Assembly: GCA_005787565.1 (NCBI GenBank)
Contig: SYAP01000246.1
Coordinates: 1 to 36,396 of the forward strand
Reading direction: 5' to 3'
DNA: 36,396 nt
Source of the DNA: Verrucomicrobiaceae bacterium
Lineage (GTDB): Bacteria; Verrucomicrobiota; Verrucomicrobiia; Verrucomicrobiales; Akkermansiaceae
The position numbers and the translations under genes are program-made. A model generated the notes under the pieces. The model was not told where the DNA came from. It worked only from the letters and a program-made list of their open reading frames with translations, and did not search any database. Shown here one piece after another: positions 15,280 through 24,813 of the stretch; the first letter of the stretch is position 1; each line of letters starts with the position of its first letter.

Positions 15280-16677
15280 TCAGCGACCTCCACCGCCGCC
15301 AGGACCACCACCGCCGGGACCACGGCCAAAGCCGCGACCGTTGGTCAAGCGCTCCTTCATGTCCTCAGGGATCACCGTGGAGGACTCGATATAAGCGCGG
15401 GCACCTTCGGCGTCCTGTTGCATCCAGCGCATCGCGGTCATGCCAACGGTGCGGGCGCGACTTCCTTCGTCGCTGATCGACTCAGCGAGCTGGATCAGGG
15501 TGGCGGGATCGTCATTTCGGGCGTTCCAGATGTAAGCGGTGGTGGCGGAATCGCGGGCCTCACCCGCCGGTTGAGATTGCACGAAAGCAAGCGCACCGGC
15601 GGAATCCTGATTGGTCCAGTTTGACATCACATCGCGCATGGCATCGCGCTGAGCCTCGCCATCGGTGATGGTTTGGCTGGCAAGCCAAGTGGCGGCGGCC
15701 TGCGGGTCGTTGCGGGAAAGCTGGGATGCGATGCTTGCCATGGCACGGTCGCGGTCACGCCCCTCGGGCATGGAGGCGATTTTTTCTTGGGCAAGCGCCG
15801 GATTTTCACGAGCCAAAGCGGAAAGTGCGGCACCCATGGCTTCGGATTGCTCTTCGCCGGAGAGGGTTTTGATCCAGGTTTCGGCTTCGGAGAAATTGGT
15901 GGTGGCCCAGCGCTCGGCGATGGCCGCGTAGGCGTCGTCGCGGCTGTCCTCGTCCATGGTCGAGGCCATTTCGGCGGCACGGCGCGGGTCGGTGTTTGCC
16001 ACTTCGCGCACGACGCTTTCCATGGCGCTGCCTTTTTCACGACCTTCGAGGGAAGACGCCCAAGCGAGCGCTGCGGAGGGATCCTGTCGAGCCCATTCGG
16101 CGGCGATGATGCCGGCGGCACTCTGTCCGCCACCGGGGCCGCGGCCGCCACCCATCATGCCCATCATGGCGAATTCGCCGGGGTTTTCCGCATAATACTT
16201 CGCAGCATTGGCGGGATCAGAGCTGGCCCAGCTCTGAAGGATGGTGGGGCGGACGAATCCGCCGGCAAAGCCCATCGTGTTTGAATAGGCCATCGCAGCG
16301 GTGGGATCGACCTCAGCCCAGCGGCCAAATAGGAGAATGGAGGCCATCAGGCGCTCGTTGAACGGCAGGCTCTCAAGCTTGGCGGCTTCGGCCTCAAGTT
16401 GCTCGGGGGTGAGCCCGGCGTAGAAATCAAGAAGCGCCTGAATGCGGTTGTTTTGGCCGGGCGTGCGGTAAATATCTTCGATTCCCTTGCTGCGCGAAGC
16501 ACTGCGGCGGTTGGCGTCGCTATCAAGTTCGGCGCGGCTGGAGGAGCGGCTGCGGGTGGATGTTTCCGACGTTTCCGCAGCATCGCTGCCTGCAGGACTG
16601 TTGTTTTTTCCAGTGATGAAACCGCCAGCGGCTCCAATGGCAAGTGCGGCGGCGGGAAGGATCCAGGGATTTTTCAT
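15280..16677 (-). CDS. exported or membrane-anchored DPxAA-repeat protein
   Basis: A 465-residue protein. The N-terminus MKNPWILPAAALAIGAAGGFITGK is a signal peptide or membrane anchor, followed by a Ser/Arg-rich linker (about 35-65). The rest is an array of helical repeats of about 30-35 residues built on 'W-A-x-x-(D/N)P-x-A-A-x-x-(W/Y)', for example WAEVDPTAAMAY, WASSDPANAAKYY, WARQDPSAALAWA, WATTNFSEAETWI and WMQQDAEGARAYI. This is a TPR-like alpha-solenoid type common in Verrucomicrobiota secreted proteins. Two low-complexity Gly stretches interrupt it (MGMMGGGRGPGGG near 205, and the C-terminal GRGPGGGGPGGGGGR). A protein-binding scaffold outside the cytoplasm is the likely role. It lies 50 bases downstream of the sulfatase and may share its transcript. 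Confidence 0.8.
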   Translation of the reverse strand: MKNPWILPAAALAIGAAGGFITGKNNSPAGSDAAETSETSTRSRSSSRAELDSDANRRSASRSKGIEDIYRTPGQNNRIQALLDFYAGLTPEQLEAEAAKLESLPFNERLMASILLFGRWAEVDPTAAMAYSNTMGFAGGFVRPTILQSWASSDPANAAKYYAENPGEFAMMGMMGGGRGPGGGQSAAGIIAAEWARQDPSAALAWASSLEGREKGSAMESVVREVANTDPRRAAEMASTMDEDSRDDAYAAIAERWATTNFSEAETWIKTLSGEEQSEAMGAALSALARENPALAQEKIASMPEGRDRDRAMASIASQLSRNDPQAAATWLASQTITDGEAQRDAMRDVMSNWTNQDSAGALAFVQSQPAGEARDSATTAYIWNARNDDPATLIQLAESISDEGSRARTVGMTAMRWMQQDAEGARAYIESSTVIPEDMKERLTNGRGFGRGPGGGGPGGGGGR

Positions 16678-16727
16678 GGTGACGTGATTACCTTTGGTAA
16701 AACCTCCTGTCGCGTGGATTGTTGCGA

Positions 16728-18560
16728 TTATTTTTTCGGCTGACGCTGAATTTCAAATTCGATGTCGGGAACGCGCCGCTCCCCCACCCTCTCGACGGTC
16801 GCGTAAAAGGCTCCAAGAATCCCCTGCCCGGGCAATTGGCCGGTGAACCACCCTTCCATTTCGAAATCGCCTTCGTTGAGATCGAGGTGGAGCGAAACGG
16901 AAGTGGCGGTCTTGAGCAGCGACGTCTGAACCTCCCTGCGTCCCGCACGCAGGTGGACGGTGCCGGCTTTGAGCTGGCCGAGCTTGTCGCGCTGCGCGGC
17001 CGGGGCTTCCGGCGGCAACATGGAAAGAGTGACGCGGTAGTTCCCTTCACGCGCGGCGTGGAGTTTCCAATGGCCGGACGTTTGTGCGACCGCAGGCTTG
17101 CCGGCCGAAAGGGCGTTGAGCCGGTTCAGGATCGACCGCTGATGGGCAAGGCCATCGGAAATCGCGCCGTCCGTTTCCCTGCTGGGCCACCAGTCATGTG
17201 CGCTGAGCAAGACAACCGGCTGGCGCGCATCGCCCACCCATGGACGGACCGGCTCCCGAACCATCGGCAGGACCGAATCCCACCACTGGCCGTATCCCGT
17301 CAGTAGCCGCGAGGCATCATCAGGAAATTTCTCGAACACATTGGTCTTCTGGCCCGGATCGGTTTCCAGATCGAACAACTCGAGTCCCTGCAACAGCCAG
17401 CGACCCTCACGCACGGAAAAGTTGTTAGACCGATGACGCTCCGGCATTTCATCGCCACGCCACCGGCCGACATGCGAGAAAATCATCCGGTCGGAAGGCA
17501 CCACACCCTCTCCTAACAGCACGGCGGAGAGATCCAGCCCGTCACCCTTCCACCCGTCCGGCATCGGCGTGCCGGTGAGCTTGGCAATCGTCGGCAACAG
17601 ATCCAGCGGCGTGACCGGCTCTTTCGTGACACGCCCCGCAGCGATCTTGCCGGGCCAACGGATGAAACACGGAGCCCGCACACCTCCTTCATGCGTGGTG
17701 CACTTCCGCCCCTTCATGCCACCCGTCCAATGGGCGAGCGAGGAACCGTTGTCGCCGAGAAAAATCACGATGGTGTTCTCGGCGAGGCCAAGCGTGTCGA
17801 GTTGATCTAACAAACGCCCGACCGCAGCGTCGATGTCCTCGATCATCGCATAAAACGAGGCAACAGGCTCGGACACACCCGCCTCGATGAAACGCCGCGC
17901 AGTCCCCGCAGGGGCGATATAAGGATCGTGCGGAGCATTGGTCGCAAGATGCAGATAGAAAGGCTTCTTGTCCTCCGCCCGCTCTTTGATCCAACGCCCG
18001 GCTTCCTCAAAGAATACATGAGTGCAGTATCCTTTCGTCGCACGCCAACCTTCCCTCGTCCGGACCCAGGGATCGACATAATCATTTCCCCAGCGGTCCG
18101 GCGTTTGGCCGATGCCACCACCACCATGGATGAAAACCGATTGAAACCCCCGGTCTTCCGGGCGGCAGGGCAGCGATTCGCCAAGATGCCATTTGCCGAT
18201 GATCGCGGTCTGATAGCCGGCCTTCCCCAAAATCTCCGGCATCAACGGAACATCCGGGCGGATCCAACTGCGGCCGACATTCGTATGACTGATCCCACAG
18301 CGGAATTCGTGCAATCCGCTCAACAACGCCGCGCGTGTTGGCGAACACGTCGGGCTGGCAATGAAGTTCTCGAAATCCATGCCCTCCGCGCGGAGCCGGT
18401 CCAGATGCGGGGTTTTCAAATGCGGATTGCCCGACGCCGAAAGATCCCCCCAGCCCTGATCATCGGTCATCACGACGATCACGTTCGGCCGATCCCCCGC
18501 GAAAGCGTAGGGGCTCAAAGCGAGGATTGCCGTTGCCAGAATGCGAAGCGTGAAGAGCAT
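16728..18560 (-). CDS. secreted arylsulfatase-type sulfatase
   Basis: A 610-residue type I sulfatase of the alkaline-phosphatase superfamily, hydrolysing sulfate esters on sugars or small molecules. MLFTLRILATAILALSPYAFAGD is the signal peptide and the start at 18560 is chosen for it. The metal-binding DDQGWGD begins at D33; CSPTR (C72) is the sulfatase signature, whose cysteine is oxidised to formylglycine. Later motifs are GKWHLG, FYLHLATNAPH and FLGDNGSS. About 130 extra residues follow the sulfatase core and look like a beta-sandwich (RVTLSMLPPEA..., EMEGWFTG). An anaerobic or aerobic formylglycine maturase must be encoded elsewhere. Sulfatases are expanded in marine and gut Verrucomicrobiota that use sulfated polysaccharides. 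It diverges from the phosphatase gene with only 20 bases between start codons. Confidence 0.93.
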   Translation of the reverse strand: MLFTLRILATAILALSPYAFAGDRPNVIVVMTDDQGWGDLSASGNPHLKTPHLDRLRAEGMDFENFIASPTCSPTRAALLSGLHEFRCGISHTNVGRSWIRPDVPLMPEILGKAGYQTAIIGKWHLGESLPCRPEDRGFQSVFIHGGGGIGQTPDRWGNDYVDPWVRTREGWRATKGYCTHVFFEEAGRWIKERAEDKKPFYLHLATNAPHDPYIAPAGTARRFIEAGVSEPVASFYAMIEDIDAAVGRLLDQLDTLGLAENTIVIFLGDNGSSLAHWTGGMKGRKCTTHEGGVRAPCFIRWPGKIAAGRVTKEPVTPLDLLPTIAKLTGTPMPDGWKGDGLDLSAVLLGEGVVPSDRMIFSHVGRWRGDEMPERHRSNNFSVREGRWLLQGLELFDLETDPGQKTNVFEKFPDDASRLLTGYGQWWDSVLPMVREPVRPWVGDARQPVVLLSAHDWWPSRETDGAISDGLAHQRSILNRLNALSAGKPAVAQTSGHWKLHAAREGNYRVTLSMLPPEAPAAQRDKLGQLKAGTVHLRAGRREVQTSLLKTATSVSLHLDLNEGDFEMEGWFTGQLPGQGILGAFYATVERVGERRVPDIEFEIQRQPKK

Positions 18561-18580
18561 GCCCAAAGTTTCTCCCCCCA

Positions 18581-19078
18581 ATGAACTCCCCCCGCAAGCC
18601 ATTCCGTGTGTTGTTTGTCTGTATGGGCAACATTTGCCGTTCCCCTGCAGCCGAAATCATCTTCCGAAAACAGATCCACGACGCCAATCTAACAGAATTG
18701 GTGGAGACCGATTCCGCCGGCACCACCGATTTCCACCGTGGCTCTCCCCCGGACTCCCGCATGGCGGAAACCCTGCGCCGCGCCGGCTATGAAATCGCCG
18801 GACGCGCCCGCGGCATCAAACACGAGGACCTTGATCGCTTCGATCTGATCGTCACCATGGACGAGGAGAACCTCGCCGATGTCCGCCGGCTCGACAAATC
18901 ACGGCAATTTCACGAGAAAATCCGCCCGATGGTCAGCTACTGCAAACACCACGAGGACGCGCGCGTGCCGGACCCCTACTACGGCGGCCAACGCGGATTC
19001 GACCACGTGCTGCGCTTGCTGGAAGACGCCTGCTCCGGCCTCGTCCGGGAAATCGGCCACCGCATGGCCTGCGCCTGA
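18581..19078 (+). CDS. low molecular weight protein-tyrosine phosphatase
   Basis: A 165-residue cytoplasmic enzyme of the LMW-PTP family, dephosphorylating phosphotyrosine in proteins; in bacteria this often means tyrosine kinases that control exopolysaccharide export. The catalytic P-loop CMGNICRS sits at residues 14-21 (nucleophile C14, arginine R20) and the general acid is D131 in VPDPYYGG. Length and motif spacing are normal for the family. The start (MNSPRKPFRVLFVC) lies only 20 bases from the divergent sulfatase start, so the promoters must lie inside each other's coding DNA or the region is very compact. The stop is 3 bases from the convergent oxidoreductase stop. No cognate tyrosine kinase gene is in the window. 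Confidence 0.93.
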   Translation: MNSPRKPFRVLFVCMGNICRSPAAEIIFRKQIHDANLTELVETDSAGTTDFHRGSPPDSRMAETLRRAGYEIAGRARGIKHEDLDRFDLIVTMDEENLADVRRLDKSRQFHEKIRPMVSYCKHHEDARVPDPYYGGQRGFDHVLRLLEDACSGLVREIGHRMACA

Positions 19079-19081
19079 TGC

Positions 19082-20002
19082 TCAGAACCCCTCGCGGATC
19101 ATCCGGGTGATTTCCAGGGCGATCCGCAGGGCCTCGGTCCCCTGTTGCCCGCTCACCGTCGGTGCCGACCCCTGCGAGGCACTGCGCACGAAGGCATCCA
19201 GTTCCAGTTTCAATGGCTCACCCGGCTCCACTTCCACGGCGGCACGCATGATTTCCATGCCTTCCTTCCAGTGGACGTGGCCGCCCTGCTCCTGATAGTC
19301 CAGCGAGAGATAGCAATCCTCCTGAAACACCCGCAGTTTCCGCATCCGCTCGGGACTGATCCGGCTGGCAGTAACGTTTGCCACACAGCCGTTCTCAAAC
19401 CGCAGCCGCGCGTTGGCGATGTCCTCATTGATCGTTAAAACAGGCACTCCCACCGCATCAATGCTCACCACAGGCGAGCGGACGAGGTGCAGGATGATCT
19501 CCAGATCGTGAATCATCAAATCAAGAACCACGCCGATATCGACACTTCTGTTAGGAAATGGCGAGAGCCGGTGCGCCTCGATGAAACGCGGACGGGTGAG
19601 CTTTTTCTCCAACTCCCGCATGACCGGATTGAAACGCTCGATGTGCCCTACTTGGAGAACCTTTCCGGTGCGGTTGGAAGTTTCGACCAACACTCGCGCA
19701 TCCTCCACCGTCGGAGCGATCGGCTTCTCCATCAAAACATGAACACCCAGCTCCATCAGTTGGCACCCCACATCGCGGTGCGCAACAGTCGGCACGGCCA
19801 CACTGGCCACATCACACGCCTCCGCCAACTCTTCGAGGGTGGAAACAGGACGCGCGCCAAACTCCTCCGCCACCGCCGCCGCACGCTGAAGATCCGCGTC
19901 ATAAATCGCGGTCAGCTTCGCGCTTTCCAACAACGAATAGACCCGCGCATGGTTGCGGCCCATCACGCCTGCGCCTGCCACTCCGGCACGTAAAACTTGC
20001 AT
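19082..20002 (-). CDS. Gfo/Idh/MocA family NAD(P)-dependent oxidoreductase
   Basis: A 306-residue sugar-type dehydrogenase. The Rossmann motif GVAGAGVMGRNHARV starts at residue 7 and the family EKP motif (MEKPIAP, lysine about 93) is intact. The C-terminal domain includes GHIERFNPVMRELEK, the HRLSPFPNRSVDIGVVLDLMIHDLEI segment and an EDIANARLRFENG strand. The combination HIERFNP plus DVGVVLDLMIHD is what I recall from the GnnA-like UDP-GlcNAc 3-dehydrogenase branch linked to lipid A diamino-sugar synthesis, but GnnB and lpx genes are not adjacent, so the substrate is not settled. The start at 20002 (MQVLRAGVAG) is preferred to the longer ORF, which adds 12 residues before the Rossmann strand. 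Confidence 0.85.
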   Translation of the reverse strand: MQVLRAGVAGAGVMGRNHARVYSLLESAKLTAIYDADLQRAAAVAEEFGARPVSTLEELAEACDVASVAVPTVAHRDVGCQLMELGVHVLMEKPIAPTVEDARVLVETSNRTGKVLQVGHIERFNPVMRELEKKLTRPRFIEAHRLSPFPNRSVDIGVVLDLMIHDLEIILHLVRSPVVSIDAVGVPVLTINEDIANARLRFENGCVANVTASRISPERMRKLRVFQEDCYLSLDYQEQGGHVHWKEGMEIMRAAVEVEPGEPLKLELDAFVRSASQGSAPTVSGQQGTEALRIALEITRMIREGF

Positions 20003-20053
20003 GCCAAAAGAGTTAGCCAGCGCGCCGGAACGTAGCAAGCCCCGGAAATCAAA

Positions 20054-20764
20054 TCACCACGAGATGACGTCGTCGGAACCAGCATAGGGAACGATTGAAC
20101 CCGGCGACTGCCCGTTCTTGCCCTTTTTGCCATCCTTCCCGTAAGACCAGAACACAAACGTCTCATTACGAGGCTTGCGATCCGTATACTCTGCTAAACC
20201 CCAAGTGTGGAGTCGGCTATCTTTGGTTCCATCGGAAAATTCCCGCTCAAACGGCGGAGTGTTCACCGCAATCATCAATTCCCGTCCCCATGGATCATAC
20301 AAAATGCCATCCTTTCCGACGCCATTTTTCTTGTCCGGACTGAACTGAAGCTCAAGGAACGTCTCTCCACGCGGATTGACCTCTTTCACAGAAAAGGTTT
20401 CCCCCTCATACGGAAATTCTTTCTCTTCACCGATCAAAACCGCCATCAGGAACCCATTCGAATAAAGCCCGCCGGGATCACCGTAAACCGTATCCACCCC
20501 AACATTCCGTTTCGATGTAGGGATCGGCGGACGGTTGTAATCCGTCTCGAACATCTTCATCCCGATCTCCAAATCCTTGAACTGGGCCAAAGCCTGCACC
20601 TTGCGGCCGTTCTCAATGAATTTCCCGATCCCCACGAACGATAGGGCAACGAGAACGGCGACGATGGCGATCACTACGAGCAGCTCCACCAAGGTGAAGC
20701 CTGACCGGGTTTTCGAACAGGCGGAGTTTTTGGGACGGATTTTCACGAGCGGAATATACCCCAT
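20054..20764 (-). CDS. type IV pilin/GspG-like pseudopilin
   Basis: A 236-residue protein with a class III (prepilin) leader: a basic N-terminus, then SG|FTLVELLVVIAIVAVLVAL, where the prepilin peptidase would cut after Gly and methylate the Phe; glutamate at +5 is present. The hydrophobic helix continues to GKFIENGRK and the globular part contains the GspG-like YNRPP region and YDPWGREL, a motif typical of major pseudopilins. It is longer than a typical GspG (about 140-150), as are many Verrucomicrobiota pseudopilins. The GTG at 20746 is an alternative start. No other secretion or pilus genes are adjacent, so its apparatus is encoded elsewhere. It lies 51 bases from the oxidoreductase start. 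Confidence 0.88.
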   Translation of the reverse strand: MGYIPLVKIRPKNSACSKTRSGFTLVELLVVIAIVAVLVALSFVGIGKFIENGRKVQALAQFKDLEIGMKMFETDYNRPPIPTSKRNVGVDTVYGDPGGLYSNGFLMAVLIGEEKEFPYEGETFSVKEVNPRGETFLELQFSPDKKNGVGKDGILYDPWGRELMIAVNTPPFEREFSDGTKDSRLHTWGLAEYTDRKPRNETFVFWSYGKDGKKGKNGQSPGSIVPYAGSDDVISW

Positions 20765-20833
20765 TAATGTTACTGGAGCAATCCGTGGTTTAGTGAAAAA
20801 TCCACACGGAGCGTCGTAATCTCAAAATTTCTC

Positions 20834-21445
20834 TCAGCGGCGGCGACGCAGAAGTAGGAGCGCGGAGAATGCGGCGAGCCCCATCGTTCCCGGTTCGGGA
20901 ATCGCCTGCCAAGTCACGACGTCCTGACGGGTCGAGTTTTTCAGGTAGGTGAGCGTGGCCGGAGTGTAGGTGCCGATATTCGCCAGATAGGTCTGCGCAA
21001 GCGCTGCTGTTGCCGATCCGCTCGGGGAAATGTTGACCACACCTGAAGTGAGGGACTCGGTAGGATTCGAATCAAGAATCACTTCCCAAATCGCCCATTG
21101 TACGGCTGCGGCATCCTCATTCGTGCGGCCGGAAGCAAGATAGCCACCAACCAAACGCGCAACGCTGTCGGAGTTGTTCAGGGTCGCCGGATTCTGTATC
21201 TGATAGACCACCGTCTCACCATAGTTGATACCTTGGAGCGGTTCCACACAAAAGGCCTGGAAGGTGGTGAAATCCAGCACGCCGGATGCCCAATCCTGAT
21301 AGAAAGAACCGTCGACGGTGCCATTCACGGAGAGACCGGGATCTACCACATCCAGCGTCGCTGTGATGCTCTGGGCTTCTGACTTTGCCGGGGAGAATGC
21401 AGTAGCCACAGCCACTGCACAAAGCAGTAATGTTTTCGTTCTCAT
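20834..21445 (-). CDS. PEP-CTERM sorting domain protein
   Basis: A 203-residue exported protein. MRTKTLLLCAVAVATAFSPAKSEAQ is the signal peptide; the ATG at 21445 is preferred to the upstream TTG. The C-terminus IPEPGTMGLAAFSALLLLRRRR is a PEP-CTERM signal: Pro-Glu-Pro, a hydrophobic helix and an Arg run, recognised by an exosortase (EpsH/XrtA type) and linked to surface or exopolysaccharide attachment. The passenger part is Thr/Ser/Asn-rich and resembles other PEP-CTERM cargo ('FQAFCVEPLQGINYGETVVY', 'AAAVQWAIWEVI'), a family that carries one conserved cysteine and aromatic residues. No exosortase gene is in the window. Its stop is 69 bases from the pseudopilin start. Confidence 0.9.
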   Translation of the reverse strand: MRTKTLLLCAVAVATAFSPAKSEAQSITATLDVVDPGLSVNGTVDGSFYQDWASGVLDFTTFQAFCVEPLQGINYGETVVYQIQNPATLNNSDSVARLVGGYLASGRTNEDAAAVQWAIWEVILDSNPTESLTSGVVNISPSGSATAALAQTYLANIGTYTPATLTYLKNSTRQDVVTWQAIPEPGTMGLAAFSALLLLRRRR

Positions 21446-21643
21446 GGGGGGAGGCCCCAAGAATCACCCACCCTACCCCGATGACAAGATTCCTGAAATG
21501 GATTCGCCGAAACCCTCTAGTCAAAATTTCAGATCATTGATTATGAGGCGATTACAAAAACATAATATCAATTTTGCCAAACCTTCCATGTTTTCCGGAT
21601 TTTTTGGAATTCTGAAGGAAATAACAAATCCGCTTCCAAGCCA

Positions 21644-23257
21644 TCAGAATTTCCGAAGCACCGTGTCGTGTCTCAGTCGCTCATCGGTTTCCGGATGATC
21701 CAGCGTGAAATGCAATCCGCGGGATTCCTTCCGACCAATCGCACACTCCACGATCAGCCCCGCCACCGCCACCAGATTCCGGAGTTCAAGAATGTCCTGA
21801 TTGACCCGGTGCCCCCAGTAGAACTCACGCACTTCCTTTTTGAGATTCCTCAATCGCGCGGCGGCACGGCGCAACCGGTTGTCCGTCCGGACAATGGAAA
21901 CGTAATCCCACATCAAACGGCGAAGTTCATCCCAGTTGTGATAGATCACCACCAGCTCGTCCGGCTCGGCGGTGTCCCCATGCTCCCACTCGGGAATCGC
22001 TGGCGCAGGCAGCGCCGGCTTGTCAGGACCATAAAGCCGCAGCATTTCGTCCAGTGCACGACGCGCCATCACGTTGCCTTCGAGCAGTGAATTGGAAGCC
22101 AGACGGTTCGCGCCATGCAACCCGGTGTGCGCACACTCGCCGATTGCAAACAAACCGCGGATCGTGGTCTTCCCATTCACATCCGTCACCACACCACCGC
22201 ACTGATAATGGGCCGCCGGGACCACGGGAATCGGCTGGGTTTCACAATCCAATCCAAACCGCAGCAGCGTTTCATGGATGTAGGGAAACCGCTCGCGCAT
22301 GAAACCTGCTGGCTTGTGTGTCACATCAAGAAATACACACGATGCCCCCGTGCGCTTGATCTCACGGTCAATCGCACGGGCAACAATATCCCTCGGCGCA
22401 AGCGAACCACGCGGGTCGATCCGGCGTGTGAAATCCTCACCCTTCTGGTTGATCAGAACCCCCCCCTCCCCTCGGACCGCTTCGCTCACCAAAAACGAAC
22501 GCGCCTCCGGCCCGGTCGCACCTGGATTGTAAAAACACGTCGGATGAAACTGGATGAACTCCATGTTCGCGATGCTCGCACCCGCACGCCACCCGAGCGC
22601 AACTCCATCTCCCGTCGCCGAATCCGGGTTGGTCGTGTAGAGATAAACCTTTCCACACCCACCTGCGGCAAGCACCACCCGATCAGATCGGAACACATGG
22701 ACCTCCTGGGTCTGGGTGTTCAGCACGTAAGCCCCAAGCACCCGGTCATCCGATACCGCACCAAGCTTTGCACTGGTGATCAGATCGATGACGAAATGGT
22801 CCTCCAATAACATCAGGTTTGGCGTGCGGCGCGCGCTCTCAATCAAAGCCCGCGCGATTTCCCTACCGGTGGTGTCCTTCGCGTGAAGGATACGCCGATG
22901 CGAGTGCCCGCCCTCCTTTCCTAACAAAAAATGCCCACTCTCCTGATCGAACTCCACACCATAATCCGTTAGATCATCGATGGTCTCGGCCCCATCACCA
23001 ACGATGATGCGTACCGCCTGCTCGTTGCATAGCCCGGCTCCGGCATCGAGCGTGTCGGCAACGTGATTTTCCTCCGAATCGCCTTCGTCACAGGCACCGG
23101 GATCAAGCACCGACGCGATGCCTCCCTGCGCCCAAGCCGTGTTGGATTCATCAAGCCGCCCCTTCGCCAGCACGGTCACTTTGCCATGCTTGGCTGCCCG
23201 CAACGCGAAGGAAAGTCCGGCGATACCCGCGCCGATGACAAGGAAATCTGAGGTCAT
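21644..23257 (-). CDS. nadB: L-aspartate oxidase
   Basis: A 537-residue FAD enzyme of the succinate dehydrogenase/fumarate reductase flavoprotein family, oxidising L-aspartate to iminoaspartate for de novo NAD synthesis; NadA then makes quinolinate. The dinucleotide motif VIGAGIAGLS is at residues 7-16, followed by NTAWAQGGIAS, typical of NadB rather than SdhA. The flavin/substrate region GLHGANRLASNSLLEG (about 370-390) and the active-site stretch EGGHSHRRILHAKDTTG are intact, and the C-terminal helical domain is present. It reads in the same direction as nuoF and starts 45 bases after it, so it probably shares the nuo transcript. No nadA or nadC is in the window. Confidence 0.95.
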   Translation of the reverse strand: MTSDFLVIGAGIAGLSFALRAAKHGKVTVLAKGRLDESNTAWAQGGIASVLDPGACDEGDSEENHVADTLDAGAGLCNEQAVRIIVGDGAETIDDLTDYGVEFDQESGHFLLGKEGGHSHRRILHAKDTTGREIARALIESARRTPNLMLLEDHFVIDLITSAKLGAVSDDRVLGAYVLNTQTQEVHVFRSDRVVLAAGGCGKVYLYTTNPDSATGDGVALGWRAGASIANMEFIQFHPTCFYNPGATGPEARSFLVSEAVRGEGGVLINQKGEDFTRRIDPRGSLAPRDIVARAIDREIKRTGASCVFLDVTHKPAGFMRERFPYIHETLLRFGLDCETQPIPVVPAAHYQCGGVVTDVNGKTTIRGLFAIGECAHTGLHGANRLASNSLLEGNVMARRALDEMLRLYGPDKPALPAPAIPEWEHGDTAEPDELVVIYHNWDELRRLMWDYVSIVRTDNRLRRAAARLRNLKKEVREFYWGHRVNQDILELRNLVAVAGLIVECAIGRKESRGLHFTLDHPETDERLRHDTVLRKF

Positions 23258-23302
23258 GGGCGTCGGGTCTTTGGGTGTTCGCGCCGGGCAAGATCGGGAA
23301 AA

Positions 23303-24697
23303 TCAAACGGGCTGGAGGAAACGTCGCTGGGCCTCGGCCTCCGGATTTCGCGGCTTCTCCGCAAGACCGGGCCGGGTGTCAGCCAACAATTCCTCGCGGA
23401 ACTTGCCGATGATCGCCTCAACCGGCCAGGATGATGCCTCACCAAACGCACAAATCGTGCGGCCATCAATCTGATAGGCCACGCTCTCCAACGTCGCCAC
23501 ATCTTCGGGAGTCGCTTCGCCCGACACAAGACGGTCGGAAATCTTCCGCATCCATGTCGATCCCTCTCGGCAGGGAGTACATTGACCACAAGACTCGTGA
23601 GCGTAAAACGCGTTCAAATTGTTCAGCACCCAGGACATCTTGCGCGTGTTGTCCATCACGATCACACCACCCGATCCCGCCATCGATCCACAGGCCGCAA
23701 GCGTGTCGAAATCGAGCGGAATATCCCAAAATCCAAGCTCTCGCTCGCTGCCATCCGGATTGCGCAATTTGAAAGTCTCATCACAACGCAGGATCTTCGA
23801 TGACGAACCACCCGGAATCACCGCTTTGAACTCACGGCCATCTTTCGGTCCGCCGCAGAGATCATACAACAACTCGCGCATCGTCACCTTGCCGACCTGG
23901 ATCTCGAAATAACCCGGATTCTTCACATCACCCGAAACACACACGATCCGCGTGCCGGTATTGCGCGCCACACCAAGCTTCGCATACTCGTCGCCGCCCA
24001 TTTCAATAATGTGCTTCACATGACAGAGCGACTCGACGTTGTTGACGATCGTCGGACACATGTAGAGCCCCAGCGCAGCCGGGAAATACGGCGGCTTGAT
24101 CCGCGGATAGGGACGTTTCCCCTCAAGCGATTCGATTAGCCCGGTCTCCTCACCGCAAATGTAGGCACCCGCTCCCCGATGGACGTAAATCTCCAAGTCG
24201 AACCCGGAACCGAGAATGTTCGCGCCGACGAAATTCTGCGCACGCGCCTCTTCAATCGCCTTCTCGACAATCTGAGCGGCCGCCGGAAACTCCTCGCGGA
24301 TGTAAATGTAAGCCGTCTTCGCACCCACCGCAAAAGCCGCGATGACCATGCCTTCAATCAACTGATGGGGATCTTGATGAAGGATGTAGCGATCTTTGAA
24401 AGTCCCAGGCTCAGACTCGTCACCATTGCAAATCAGATAGACCGGCTTCGTATTGTTTGGCGGGATGAATGTCCATTTCATGCCGGTCGGAAAACCCGCT
24501 CCGCCACGACCGCGAAGACCGGATTTCTTCACCTCTTCAGTGATGTCCTTCGGAACCATCTTCAGCGCCTTCTTCAGCTGGTCGTATCCACCATCCCGAA
24601 GATAACATTCAATCGATGGATCCCAACCCACACGGTCGACGTTCTTGAAAATGAGCCGGTGTTCGCGGGGATGGGGAGGCTTGGTATAAGTGATCAT
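23303..24697 (-). CDS. nuoF: NADH-quinone oxidoreductase subunit F
   Basis: The 464-residue FMN and 4Fe-4S subunit of respiratory complex I, where NADH is oxidised. The FMN-binding GRGGAGFPTGMKW is at about residues 63-75, NADH-binding GAGAYICGEETGLIESLEGKR at about 175-195, and the N3 cluster cysteines are C370, C373, C376 (ESCGQCTPCREG) and C416 (TICAFGE). The length is normal. The C-terminal tail ends EAQRRFLQPV. It lies 116 bases after nuoE and 45 bases before nadB, so the usual partner nuoG is not next to it. It works with NuoE (2Fe-2S) in the NADH-dehydrogenase arm. Confidence 0.97.
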   Translation of the reverse strand: MITYTKPPHPREHRLIFKNVDRVGWDPSIECYLRDGGYDQLKKALKMVPKDITEEVKKSGLRGRGGAGFPTGMKWTFIPPNNTKPVYLICNGDESEPGTFKDRYILHQDPHQLIEGMVIAAFAVGAKTAYIYIREEFPAAAQIVEKAIEEARAQNFVGANILGSGFDLEIYVHRGAGAYICGEETGLIESLEGKRPYPRIKPPYFPAALGLYMCPTIVNNVESLCHVKHIIEMGGDEYAKLGVARNTGTRIVCVSGDVKNPGYFEIQVGKVTMRELLYDLCGGPKDGREFKAVIPGGSSSKILRCDETFKLRNPDGSERELGFWDIPLDFDTLAACGSMAGSGGVIVMDNTRKMSWVLNNLNAFYAHESCGQCTPCREGSTWMRKISDRLVSGEATPEDVATLESVAYQIDGRTICAFGEASSWPVEAIIGKFREELLADTRPGLAEKPRNPEAEAQRRFLQPV

Positions 24698-24813
24698 GCG
24701 ATTGGCGTTGAGAAGTTTGGAATCCTGTCTGGCTGGAGTCCGTATGGAATGAATCGTTTGAAATCGGATATCATGAAAAAATGATGCACTAGCTCACCCG
24801 AACGGCAGTGGTT

